Shown: in pieces, positions 12,346 to 22,342 of the stretch | Numbering within the stretch: the first letter of the stretch is position 1 | How the letters are laid out: each line of letters opens with the position of its first letter | From: Karstenula rhodostoma CBS 690.94 | Taxonomy: Eukaryota; Ascomycota; Dothideomycetes; Pleosporales; Didymosphaeriaceae | Reading direction: 5' to 3' | Assembly (NCBI GenBank): GCA_010093485.1 | Contig: MU001509.1 | Location: 180,256 to 244,255, forward strand | DNA: 64,000 bases | Position numbers and translations under genes: made by a program | Notes under the pieces: model-generated | The model's database searches: none | Told to the model about the DNA's origin: nothing | What the model saw: only the letters and a program-made list of their open reading frames with translations

Positions 12346-14501
12346 TAATTCTTATAATACTACTCTCTAGAGTATCTATATCTAGGGTTAGTAGATTAGT
12401 ACTTTAGAACTAATTCTACTATAGTATTTTTAGGTAGTCCTATAGTATAATAAGGGGCTAAAGTAACTATTTATAATAAAAACTCCTTATAATAGTATAG
12501 AGTAAAAAGAGTAAGTTAGTTATAGTTAGCCTAATAGTTGCGCTTAAAGGCTTTATATAGCTTATAAATAATAGTATAAAATTTATTATAATTTATAGTA
12601 GGGTTAATAATATTCTAAGTAAGCTAGTTAGTAAGCTTTATATAGAGTTTCTTATAGAGTATCTCTTTAAAATTATTAGAATAAAATCTAGCCTAGTTTA
12701 TAAATATATTATATTATATAATAAATAAATTTATATCTCCTTTAGATAGAAGTATTATCTTCTAAAGGTTAGTATAGGTATTAATATTCTAGTTTAGTAG
12801 TATAAATATAGCTTAGAGGTAGTTATATAAATTTATAAGAGATATAGTTAATTATTACTATTTTTAGGTATTAAAAATTTTAAAGGTATAGCCTTCTAGC
12901 TATATATTAATATAATTAGTAATAGTTATAGTATATTTTTTAGGAGTATCTTACTAAAAGTAGTCTATATTAAACTTAATCTTAACCTCTAGTAAATAGA
13001 ACTATAGCTTAAACTAAGCCTTATTACTATTAAATTTATTAGAGTCTAGAACCTTAGGGGATAGATATTTACTTTAGTAAGCTTAGTACTTTATATAGTA
13101 AAGGTTTAGTATTTTATAGAAAAGTTTACTAAAGGTATTTACTTTTAAGATATATTAATCTATAGTAGAATAGTCTATATCTTACTAACTATCTATTTTT
13201 AGAGTAACTAGTTTAGTATTATATTTAATAGTAAGTACTAGCTTAATAGAGGAAGCGCTAAACTAGTAAGGTAATTTAAAACTATTATTACTATTTAAAT
13301 TACTAATTATTTCCTATATTAGTTAATTCTTAACTTTAGTAGTCTTTTTTAGTTCTATAATTTTAGTTTATAGATAATTATTTTTCTTTTAAGTCTATAT
13401 CTAGAAGTCTATTATAATATTAATTTTATTATTTAAATTAGTATTTTATTAGATTAGCTTTTATTACTAGTCCTATACTTTATATATATATTAGAATAAA
13501 ACTATAAACTATAGCTTTATAATAAATAGGGCTATATTAGTCTTAATATAGCCTATATATATATTAGAAGTAGTAGTAAACTCTAGACCTTAGTAGTTTA
13601 AAGTCTTTAGATACTTTCTATCTAAAATAATTAGGTCTAGAATAATTATATTAATATTAGTAAAAGCTATATATAGTTTAAATACTTCTTTTAGCTCTTA
13701 TAGCCTAGCTACCTATAGACTAGCCTTAAAGTTATCTTCTTCCTCCTTATAGTTTCTAGTTCTAGAATTCTAATAAAGGCCTAATTCCTTTTTAATTTTA
13801 CTAATATTAGTTAGGTATTCTTTAATATCTTTAAGTAGTTAGATACTTAGTTCTAGTAGGAAAAGTTTAATTTAGAAGAATAGATCTTTTAACTTATAGG
13901 AAGGTTATATACTAGAGGCTTTAGCTACTAATACCTATTTTTATATTAGGATAAGTAAATAACTTTAAGGTAGTATATATAGTATCTTACCTATAGTTAT
14001 ATTATAATAGGGGTTATTTATTTTTAAAATATTATTAAAGTTTTCTTTATTAAAATTAAAAGCTATTATTATTTTAGTAGTATAGCTTATAAAATAAGTC
14101 CTAGTATAGTTTTAAAGAAAAGATATTAAGTCCTTATTAATAGACTATCTAAGTACTAAAGATTTTATTTTTATATACTTAATTATAAATAGTAGTATAG
14201 TAGGTATAGAGTTATTTAGAGGTAAAGTAGATAGGGAGAAAAGGCTATCTAAAATAAAGATATTATATAAATTAATATTTATTATAAAGATAAAAGATAG
14301 ATTTAAGTAAATAAGATATAAGTAATAAGTAGGTAATTAGTTATATTTTAAGTCTATTTACTAAAGGTATATATATTATTTTTAGTATATCTATAGTAAA
14401 TATATACTTCTATTTAAAAGGGATTTAATTTTTATAATAGTTAATTCTACTAAAGATACCTAATATTAGTAGGTCTTTAAGGGAGTTTAAAAAATTTAGG
14501 A

Positions 14502-14732
14502 GAATATTCTAGTGCCTTAATAGCTAGTTTTTAATAAGAACTTTAGAGGATATTCTAGTGTTTTAATAGCTAGCCTTTAATAAGGATTTTAAAAGATATT
14601 CTAGTACCTTAATAGCTAGCTTTTAATAAAAACTTTAGAGGATATTTTAGTACTTTAATAGCTAGCCTTTAATAAGGACTTTAGAGGATATTCTAGTACC
14701 TTAATAGTTAATTTAAAGAAAAATTTTAAGAT
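14502..14732. repeat. 46-base tandem repeat, five units
   Basis: The units begin near 14502, 14549, 14595, 14641 and 14687; the GATATT-type core recurs every 46 bases. Each unit contains a TTCTAGT...TTAATAGCTAG core, and units differ mainly by C/T and G/A changes. The fifth unit decays after about 25 bases, and a weaker partial copy may precede the first. Since 46 is not a multiple of three, this is probably non-coding. It sits at the presumed 5' side of the gypsy element. Confidence 0.85.
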
Positions 14733-15540
14733 TTTAGTAAACCTTTCTATACTTAAAGAACTAAAGGTAGATATTATAATTACTAATCTCTAGCTAAAAG
14801 AAGGGGTTTTAAATTTAATATAAGGCTAGAATATAGCTAAATAGGGTAAATACTTTTAGAATTAAATAGATAAAAGAAATTATATAAATTAAGACTAAAC
14901 TTAAAATACTAAGATAGAGAGGATTCTAGGAAGGAACTCTCTATATACTAGGTATTTAAGATTTACTAACTAATCTATATATAGGCTACTAGATAAGGTC
15001 TAAACTTAAAGGTAAGTAAATATTCTATAAGGGGATTTAACCTTAGATTAAATTAACCCTTATAGATAATATATATAATACTTTTATTATAGGTCTTTAG
15101 ATATATTAGGAGGATAGAGAAGTAAATTATTTCTTTAGTATATAATACTATACTAAGCTTCTTATTTATACTTTTAAGTATAAATAGTATTATTTATATA
15201 AATATATTATAAATATATTTAAAATATATTTAGGCTAAAAGTATACTATAATTAGTAGTTTAATACTCTTTTATAGTTCCTATAGCTAAAGGTTATTATT
15301 AGATTTAACTACTATATCTAAACTAATATTCTAAAGTAGATTAAGGTCTTTAAGTAATAGGGTAGGTTATAGTAATAGATTATAGATAAAATCTATATTT
15401 AAATATATTCTAAATAAGTTAGCTCTAGAAAGGTATTAGAAGGATAAAGAGATAAAGAGGATATTAATAATAACTTTATTCTTAAAATAACCTAACCCTA
15501 AAAACTCTATAATTACTACTTTAGGTAAGGTAGTTACACT
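14733..15540. other. AT-rich, RIP-type sequence without recognisable genes
   Basis: Same TA-rich, CA/TG-poor texture as the retrotransposon block. It may hold the gypsy 5' LTR, but I found no matching copy in the window. The texture ends abruptly around 15540-15560, where CG, CA and TG return. Confidence 0.7.
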
Positions 15541-15708
15541 AGTAAGGGGTATAGTCAGCCGAGGTAAAAACTATAGTCGGGTGAGCTACATCCTGACCTC
15601 TACTCGTATATTTGTCTCGCGGTAGACATCGCGCTCGTCTTAGGCATCTATATCTCTTCTCAAAGCTTCCACACGCGTACAAATATCAAACGTCTTCGCA
15701 ACCACCGC

Positions 15709-16197
15709 ATGCCCCACCCATCCTCCCAAGCAGCGCAGCGCATCGAAGCCGTCTCCGCCCACCTGTCCCCCAACCCACCTCCACCCACAATGTCCACCGA
15801 AAAGAAGCCCCCCATCACCTGCCACGTCCTGGACACCTCCCTCGGCCGCCCCGCCGCCTCCATCCCCGTCACCCTCACCCTGCACAACCCGCCCTCCTCG
15901 CTGTCCCAATCCGGCCTCACCTTCACCGGCACCACCAATTCCGACGGCCGCGTAACCTCGTGGACCCCGTCGTCGCCCTTCAGCGCCGACGGCCTGGACG
16001 TCATCTTCAAGCGCGCGGGCGACCAGAGATACAGCTTGACGTTTGACACGGAGAGCTACTTTGGAGAGCGGGACGTCAAGACTTTCTTTCCTGAGGTGGA
16101 GGTTAAGTTCGTGGTGAGGGATGACGCCAAGGCCGAGCATTACCATGTGCCGGTGCTGCTGAGTCCGTTTGGATATACAACGTACAGGGGGTCGTAG
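15709..16197 (+). CDS. 5-hydroxyisourate hydrolase (transthyretin-like protein), peroxisomal
   Basis: Hydrolyses 5-hydroxyisourate, the product of urate oxidase, in purine breakdown. The 162-residue single-exon protein shows the family marks: His39 in ITCHVLDTSLGRPA, Arg81 in NSDGRV, the HYHVPVLLSPF block (144-154) and the C-terminal YRGS tetrapeptide that separates hydrolases from transthyretin. Two starts are possible, 15709 and 15790 (MSTEKK). I prefer 15709 because residues 11-19, RIEAVSAHL, fit the PTS2 peroxisome signal R-I-x5-H-L, and PTS2 on this enzyme is known in animals and plants. There is no C-terminal PTS1. The gene begins only about 150 bases from the AT block and converges with the next gene. 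Confidence 0.93.
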   Translation: MPHPSSQAAQRIEAVSAHLSPNPPPPTMSTEKKPPITCHVLDTSLGRPAASIPVTLTLHNPPSSLSQSGLTFTGTTNSDGRVTSWTPSSPFSADGLDVIFKRAGDQRYSLTFDTESYFGERDVKTFFPEVEVKFVVRDDAKAEHYHVPVLLSPFGYTTYRGS

Positions 16198-16364
16198 GGG
16201 TCGATGGATCGGTGAAAGGAGATATCAGGGAATTTGTCAGGATATACTTTGAAATGCTAATACCCCAGTTCTTCCAGTCTGAGATGATTCTGAAACTACC
16301 CACCCCTCTGTCCACACTGCATGCGAGATGGCTATGGATTTCCTTGACAAGTTCAACGATTGTT

Positions 16365-18104
16365 CTACACAGCCCACTCCCCCGTCCGTCCGTTTTCCCA
16401 CCCAACCACTCCCCGCTGCCCAATCATCCAAAGACACTCGCACTGATGCGGGTCGTAAGTCCCGTCCGCGCGCCTGTAAAACCCTTTCCCCGTCCCCTCG
16501 CCGAGAGTGTTCGTCCACGCCGTGTCGCACATGACCACATCATCTTCATCATCCAGCACCAAGATCGGCGCGTGGCAGCCCGTACACTTTGGTATCAGCC
16601 CCTGCCTGCCCACCCGGTTGATAGGCAACGCGTCGTTCTCAACATCAACCCACATTCTCGGCGTAATCTGGAACGTGATGGCAGGGAAATACTCCTGGTA
16701 GTTGCCCCCGCCCTGCCAGTCTGCGTTGAAGTACCGCCCATCTTCCCACATGACAGGCGACCAGGCACCTTGGCGAGAGCCATCAGTGTAGCGGTACGGG
16801 TGCGCGTCGTGGGTCCCGACGAAGCCGAGTTTCTGGCGGTGCGCGAGCGACCACTGTAGTTTGAGCGAGGGGCGCTTGTCGTACATGGCCTGTAGCTCGG
16901 GGTGCAATCTTGCTCTTGCTCTTGCTTTGTCGCCACCAGTTGTGGCCCCAACTACAGTTTCAATGAAGTTTTTGATGTCTTTGACCATGCCGAGCTGACC
17001 TAGTTGGTAAGGCTGATGGTGGTAGTCCGGATGGTACTGCGAGGTGGTGCAATTAGGGCAAAAGATACTCTGGCCCAAGGGCGGCATGGGCCACGTCCAT
17101 GGGCCTAGCATCTTATTGCAACCTACGGCGGAGCAGACAGTGTAGTCTTGCCTGGGGCCGCGCGGCATAAGCACGTTGTTGGCCTGGGCCGATGAAGCTT
17201 GAAACCCGCTGGGGACGAACGGTCGCGCACTGGCTACCTGGATTCTGCGCTCTGCGGGACATCTGGAGTCAAACTTCGCTGTGTCGCAGCCTCCTATCTT
17301 TTCGCCTGTCGCGTGCCCAAACACTTCACACATGATGCACCACCGGTAGTGCGCAGCCAATGGCGGCAATCGACGGTCTTTCACATCGCTCATCTGCTGA
17401 TCCCACTGGTCGTCAAAATATGCCGTACGAAGTGCCACATTGCTGTACTTCTTCCATTCCTCCATGACCTCGCTAATCTTCGCTGCCCACAGATCCTTGT
17501 CGAGCTGGGCCTGCGCTCCTGTGCATGCCTTTGTCTTGTGGTCGACGTTTCTGCAATGCCAGCAGAAGTCCAAATCATCGTAAGCGTCCCGCTGGATACG
17601 TCGGATGTCCAACCTGAACTCAATCGCTTTGCTGCACTCGTCGAATGTGTGTCGACCGTCACCCGTGTCTTTGCACCATGTACAGAACTTGCCCTCTTTC
17701 CTGGCCTTTTTATCGTCGCGCTTAAACATATCGCCTTCATATGGGCATTGGTTCTGGTAATGGAACTCATTGCCACAGGGGCAGCGGCTGCCGATCGGAG
17801 TCTCTTTCGCTGTGCAAAAGTTTTCGCTGTGACCGGTTTTCTCGCACCGCTCACACTGGATGGTCTTATGCACTTGATTTCGACTTGGGTGATGATCCTG
17901 CTGTTCATCGAACTGATGGTTTGGGGGCTTTTTTTTATGTTTGTACTTCTGATTTGGATTCTGGCTGCTCCATTGCCTGGTTACTCCTTGGTTACCTGGA
18001 TTGTTTTGGTTCGGCTTTCCTCGGCGATTGGCCTTCCAATGTTGTAAATTCCGATTGTTTTGTTGCTGATCTTGGTTAAATTGACCTCGTTCCTTTCTTC
18101 CCAT
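16365..18104 (-). CDS. Multi-zinc-knuckle protein, function unknown
   Basis: An uninterrupted frame of 579 codons from Met at 18104 (MGRKERGQFNQ). It is open upstream to 18326, but that part is unlike the rest, and a CAG/GTAGGA donor near 18288 suggests a 5' intron or UTR. The N-terminal 80 residues are rich in Gln, Asn, Lys and His and probably disordered. Then come a true CCHC knuckle (CERCEKTGHSENFC), CPCGNEFHYQNQCPY, CTWCKDTG...HTFDEC, a second CCHC (CWHCRNVDHKTKAC), CIMCEVFGHATGEKIGGC, a CPNC pair and a C-terminal CTGCHAP pair. CCHC knuckles usually bind single-stranded RNA or DNA, so nucleic-acid binding is inferred. It could be a domesticated retroelement Gag, but no other retroelement domain is seen. 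Confidence 0.8.
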   Translation of the reverse strand: MGRKERGQFNQDQQQNNRNLQHWKANRRGKPNQNNPGNQGVTRQWSSQNPNQKYKHKKKPPNHQFDEQQDHHPSRNQVHKTIQCERCEKTGHSENFCTAKETPIGSRCPCGNEFHYQNQCPYEGDMFKRDDKKARKEGKFCTWCKDTGDGRHTFDECSKAIEFRLDIRRIQRDAYDDLDFCWHCRNVDHKTKACTGAQAQLDKDLWAAKISEVMEEWKKYSNVALRTAYFDDQWDQQMSDVKDRRLPPLAAHYRWCIMCEVFGHATGEKIGGCDTAKFDSRCPAERRIQVASARPFVPSGFQASSAQANNVLMPRGPRQDYTVCSAVGCNKMLGPWTWPMPPLGQSIFCPNCTTSQYHPDYHHQPYQLGQLGMVKDIKNFIETVVGATTGGDKARARARLHPELQAMYDKRPSLKLQWSLAHRQKLGFVGTHDAHPYRYTDGSRQGAWSPVMWEDGRYFNADWQGGGNYQEYFPAITFQITPRMWVDVENDALPINRVGRQGLIPKCTGCHAPILVLDDEDDVVMCDTAWTNTLGEGTGKGFYRRADGTYDPHQCECLWMIGQRGVVGWENGRTGEWAV

Positions 18105-18912
18105 GATAGTCCGGGCGTTCTCTGTGCCGCGAAGCGTAAATCTGAGGCGAAACTGATGAAATGAAGGCAAGAGGAGATAACGATGCAGATAGAGATCAGC
18201 GAGGAAGACTACGGTAAGAGTGAGAATCTGATGGTATGAAGCTGTAGCTGGTACTGAACAGTAGCTTGTCGTGTCAGATCCTCCTACCTGAGGCTTTTCC
18301 TTGATGGAGATGCCGGGTGCGAACAAAGCCCGCGGTCACAGCCACAGCTGCTTCCGGTGACCGATCTTGTCGCTTTCTTTTGTGCCACCAGACATTGCGG
18401 CGTCGCTGAACACAAAGGCATGCCATACGGATTTTGGTAGGACATTTGTATCTGAAAGCCGTGACACGGCGTGGCTTCAGACCATGCCGGAAGCTAATTG
18501 TGAGTGAATCAAAGCCACGACGTCGCCAAAAGGCCAGAACCGAAGTCGAAGGTGGGCGAAAGATGTGAGTCAGTGTCGGTGGGTCTTTCTAGGTGTCCTT
18601 GGGTCTTTCCAGGCGTGGTTGAGATTATCGAAATGGGCAGGACACTATAATGGGAGAAATGGACGGTCCCCTAGAGGTTCTCGTGCCGGTTTCCATAGAC
18701 AATATCAACGATGTGTTAGTTCAATCGACCGTCAAGGTCAGCAAAACATGCAGACCCTGGAGGGTCGACAAAATGCAGTCTACGAGCGGTGATGCGCATA
18801 CGCATTGACGAAAGGGCAGCAGGAGCGTTGGGTGCACGGACCCGTACCCCGCGGACAGGTGCGTCTGGCAACGCAGAACATAAACAGAAACACTCGACAT
18901 GGACGCGTCGTG
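18105..18912. other. Divergent promoter region between the zinc-knuckle and GCP3 genes
   Basis: About 800 bases between opposite starts. It may contain a 5' exon of the zinc-knuckle gene (18105-18326). No further gene or clear regulatory motif was seen. Confidence 0.5.
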
Positions 18913-21718
18913 ATGGCCTCCTTCAACCGGGAACGCGTCGAACACGCGTTGAACGAGCTGCTCGTACGCATTGTGCCCGAAGACCCGGACGAGGACGAGG
19001 AGGTGGCCAACGAGCGCTACGATGTCGCGTACGACCACGCCTACAGAGAGCTCAGCGAAGCCGGCGACCTTCGCGTTGTTGCCGACATAAACCACGTCGC
19101 CAGCCAGATCGACCGACGATGTGAGGGCCCATTCCAGATGCTGGGCTATCGACTTACATTGCGCAGTGCTCTCCGATGTGGGCGGCGCGCAGAAGAGCGC
19201 ACGCTTCAACAACCTTCTGTCCCGGCTGGTCTCGCAGCCGGTGCTTGACCAGAAATGGCGCATGCTTTACTTTCTCCACGAGCTCTCCGGCATACAGCGA
19301 GCCCCCGAAGCTTCAGAACGCCGCGGGCGATTGCGTGAGCCTGCCACTCCCCCACGGCATGAAGCCACCAGTGGCAGCCCGGCATTTCGCGACGCCTTCG
19401 CACGGCCCGGTCTCTCGCAGATTCCTGTCAACGAAGGTGGTCCAGATGAAACCAGCAAGGCGGGGACGACTCGTTCAGCTGCAGCAGCGAGGGCGGAACG
19501 GCCAGAGAGGCAGCGCGAGCGGCGGACGCAAGAGTCGGCACAAGAACGCCTTGGCGACGGAGAGCTGGCAGACGGGACAGAAGGCCCTACTGAGCCTGCG
19601 CTCCTGCGGGACTTGCCCTTCACGCTGCAAGGCCTATCGTCTACCAATCTCGCCTTCTCGTCATCCACCGTCATCAAGCTGCCACCGTCTCTACCAGTGC
19701 CGCTCGTGAGCCTGCTTCACACCCTCGCCGAGCCCTCTCTGCTATATCGCGGGCTTTCAGAATTCGTCGAGTCGACCGAAGGCGGCTTGGTCGGACAAAG
19801 TTTCCGTTCGGCGCTAGGCAAAGAGCTGAGGTCATATCTAGGCCTTGTCGCGACTCTGGAAGGGCAGATACGGCGGGCTCTGGCACAGCTGGACGAAGCG
19901 CAACCGCATTACGGCATTGGGAAGGCTGGCGTGACGCTCAAGCGCTGCGTTATATGGACTCGCGAAGCCACCCAAGGACTTCGCCTGATGAGCCTGATGG
20001 TCGAAGAATCAAGGAAAAAGAAAGGCGGGGCCCTCATATCACTCATCCACTCTTTCTCTCTCTCTCACGGGGATCCTTACGTTGGAGCATTTGCTGAGCG
20101 ACTGCTTTCGCATGTTACACGCCCCTTTTACGATATGCTGCGTCAATGGATCTACGACGGCGAGCTTGCAGACCCGTTTGGCGAATTCTTCGTATACGAG
20201 CAGAGCGAAGAGGAGATCAACGAAGCAGCTCTAGCCAACAGCAACGAAGGCAAGGGAGGCGCGACAAGCGTCTGGGAAGACAAGTACAAGCTGAACGACA
20301 AGATGATACCCACCATCATCACTCAGGAATTCGCGAACAAAGTCTTCTTAATCGGGAAGACCCTTAATTTTATCCGCTACGGCTGTGGAGATGCAGCGTG
20401 GGTGGATACTTATTCCAAGGAGGCGTCCAAAGAGCTACACTATGGAGACACAGCCAACCTGGAGCAGTCAATTGGCGATGCATACAAGACCACCATGGCC
20501 CGATTGATCGATTTGATGGCGAACAAATTCAAGTTGTTTGAGCATCTGCAAGCGCTCAAGAAATACCTACTTCTCGGCGCCGGGGACTTCATCGCCGTCC
20601 TGATGGAGTCGCTATCGGCAAATTTAGATCGTCCTGCAAATACGCAGTACAGACACACGCTCACGGCACAGCTCGAGCACGCCGTGCGGAATTCCAACGC
20701 ACAATTCGATTCGCCCGATGTGCTGCGACGGCTCGACTCTCGCATGCTTGAATTGTCCCACGGCGAGATTGGGTGGGACGTCTTCACGCTCGAATATAAG
20801 ATAGACGCGCCTGTGGATGTAATCGTTACGCCATTCGGCTCGAAGCAGTATCTCAAAGTATTCAACTTTCTATGGCGCGTCAAACGCGTCGAATTCGCCT
20901 TGGGCTCAACCTGGCGACGCTGTATGACCGGTGCTCGCGGCGTACTAGGCACAGTCTCTGACAAAGTCGGTTCAGACTGGAAAAAGGTTCGCTGCGGTAT
21001 TGCAGAGATGGTGCATTTTATCGATCAGCTGCAATACTACATTCTTTTCGAAGTCATCGAGGCATCCTGGAATGAGCTTCAAGAAGCGTTGCACAAACCA
21101 GAGAGTACGCTTGACGACATGATAGAAGCACATGCCAAGTATTTGAATAGCATCACGCGGAAAGGTCTATTAGGAAGCCAGAGCACTGACTTCACAGGAC
21201 AGCTCCACGAGCTTCTAAAGACGATGCTCGCGTACAAAGATGCTGTTGACGGTCTCTATTCGTTCTCTGTTGCCGAATTCACTCGGATCCAGGAGCAAGC
21301 CGCGAGAATCGAAACGCGCACAGCAGCAGGCCACTGGGGTCTGACCGAAAGGGACACATCCTCACCTGATCCATTTGCGAACAAACGTGCCTCACGTTCA
21401 GATGCCGGTTCTCCCTTCCCTCCCCCTCTGCTCAAGATTGGCGACGCTGGTGCTAGTGAAGACGACGTCCTTCCTGCCCTACGGAAGCGACTGTCACATC
21501 TCATCAAAGACTTCCGCGCAAGGATTACGATTCTCTTGGGGGATTTGATACATCAGCCCGACCACGACATGCGCTGGTTGGCCATGGTGATGAACTTCAA
21601 CGATGTGTATCAACCAAAGAGGCGGCATAGCCACAGGCGGGAGAAGAAGCGGGAAAAAGAAAAGGAGACTCCCACTGCGGCTATACCCAAGACTGGCGGT
21701 GGGAAGAACAGCTCGTAA
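18913..21718 (+). CDS. Gamma-tubulin complex component 3 (Spc98/GCP3 family)
   Basis: A subunit of the gamma-tubulin complex that nucleates microtubules at spindle pole bodies. Two exons, 18913-19120 and 19167-21718, with a 46-base GTGAGG...GCAG intron; the join keeps frame (phase 1) and gives 919 residues. The start MASFNRERV at 18913 opens the conserved N-terminus; an in-frame Met at 18805 looks like leader. The GCP core begins near the YFLHELSG segment. Blocks such as IYDGELADPFGEFFV, the DKYKLNDKMIPT region, KVFLIGKTLNFIRYG and the C-terminal FIDQLQYYILFEVIEASW fit GCP3 better than GCP2 or GCP4-6. A Lys/Arg-rich tail (RRHSHRREKKREKEKE) ends the protein. Confidence 0.9.
19121..19166 (+). 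other. Intron in the GCP3 gene
   Basis: GTGAGG donor and GCGCAG acceptor. Without it the N-terminal 69 codons and the main frame are out of register; with it the protein reads QIDRRLLSDVGGAQ across the joint. Confidence 0.85.
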
Positions 21719-22342
21719 CGTTGGTAGAGGAATGCACCAAGATCGACGAAGGCGAATGAGGCGTTCGAGGTGCCCACAAGATACTCTACTTGCATTTACG
21801 TCAAATGCAAACGTTGGGCCATTCCAAGTTGGCATGAGGCTTCTATTTCTGCATCCAGACAGTATTACATGAACTTGAGTCCACCTCGGGAGAGGAAGGT
21901 AGACGCTGTTATAAGATACCCTTGTTTCTTCGCTCAATCTGCCGTTTAGTTGGTCCTAGCTGAAGAATGCGATACTTTGAATATGAACGATACCAATATT
22001 AGTCGCCCCGTGTCAATGGGTAGCTTTCGCTCGTGTTATCTCTATCTAGCTCTTGCTCTTTTTCTATTTGCTTCTCTCTCACTCTTGCTCTTTCTCTCTT
22101 TCCCACACGTGGAGTCCCACTGATCACTCGTCGGCAGCCTTCTCTTTCCTGCCGTCACCGCTTCAAGCTGTCTCACGTCGTGGCTTTCGTGGGCCGCTGG
22201 CTGGCTTAGTGTTCTCTTACTATAAACCCCAGCGCGATCAAACTACTCCTTCACCGCCCATCCTTCGAAGCCTCCTCCTCCTCCTCCTCAATTCTCTAAC
22301 AGTCTACAACGCACCCGACTGCTGCTCACTGACAACGCTACC
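21719..22342 (+). promoter_or_regulatory. Upstream region of the BTB-like gene with a CT-rich tract
   Basis: Bases 22045-22107 are almost pure pyrimidine (repeats of CTCTTGCTCTTTTTCT type), the kind of CT-rich tract often found upstream of fungal transcription starts. A (CCT)n run at about 22270-22290 lies just before the ATG at 22343. Confidence 0.45.

Larger units (their letters stand above)
1..14500 (-). mobile_element. Outer Ty3/gypsy LTR retrotransposon relic, RIP-degraded and split by a copia insertion
   Basis: Minus-strand remains of a gypsy element. Reading frames are recognisable when TAA/TAG are treated as mutated Gln/Trp codons. In element order the pieces are a zinc knuckle (12298-12345), a retropepsin active-site region (about 11937-11961), a reverse transcriptase (10153-10567) and RNase H (from 9863+, resuming below 2625, down to about 2115). 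The gag-PR-RT-RNH order is that of Ty3/gypsy. Integrase should lie below 2100 but I did not pin a motif. The copia element at 2630-9857 interrupts it between RT and RNase H, and the reading continues across the junction once that insertion and one target duplication are removed. Neither gypsy LTR was identified: the 3' one may lie left of the window and the right limit (14.2-15.5 kb) is a guess. No intact ORF remains. Confidence 0.8.

Noticed and set aside
15481..15500. CCTAACCCTAA, resembling a telomere repeat, near the AT-block edge
   Set aside because: Only one and a half units; not an array, and similar strings arise easily in this AT-rich sequence.
1..15540. CRISPR-like or centromere-like interpretation of the AT-rich repeats
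   Set aside because: The only regular array is the 46-base tandem repeat without spacers. The rest is explained by two RIPed LTR elements; a centromere cannot be judged from sequence alone.
15612..16423. Overlapping ORFs on both strands across the HIU hydrolase gene
   Set aside because: They are other-frame shadows; only the frame from 15709 shows a protein family.
17199..18047. 282-codon plus-strand ORF with hydrophobic stretches
   Set aside because: It is fully antisense to the zinc-knuckle gene, whose Cys/His motifs are unmistakable; the hydrophobic runs come from the complementary codons.
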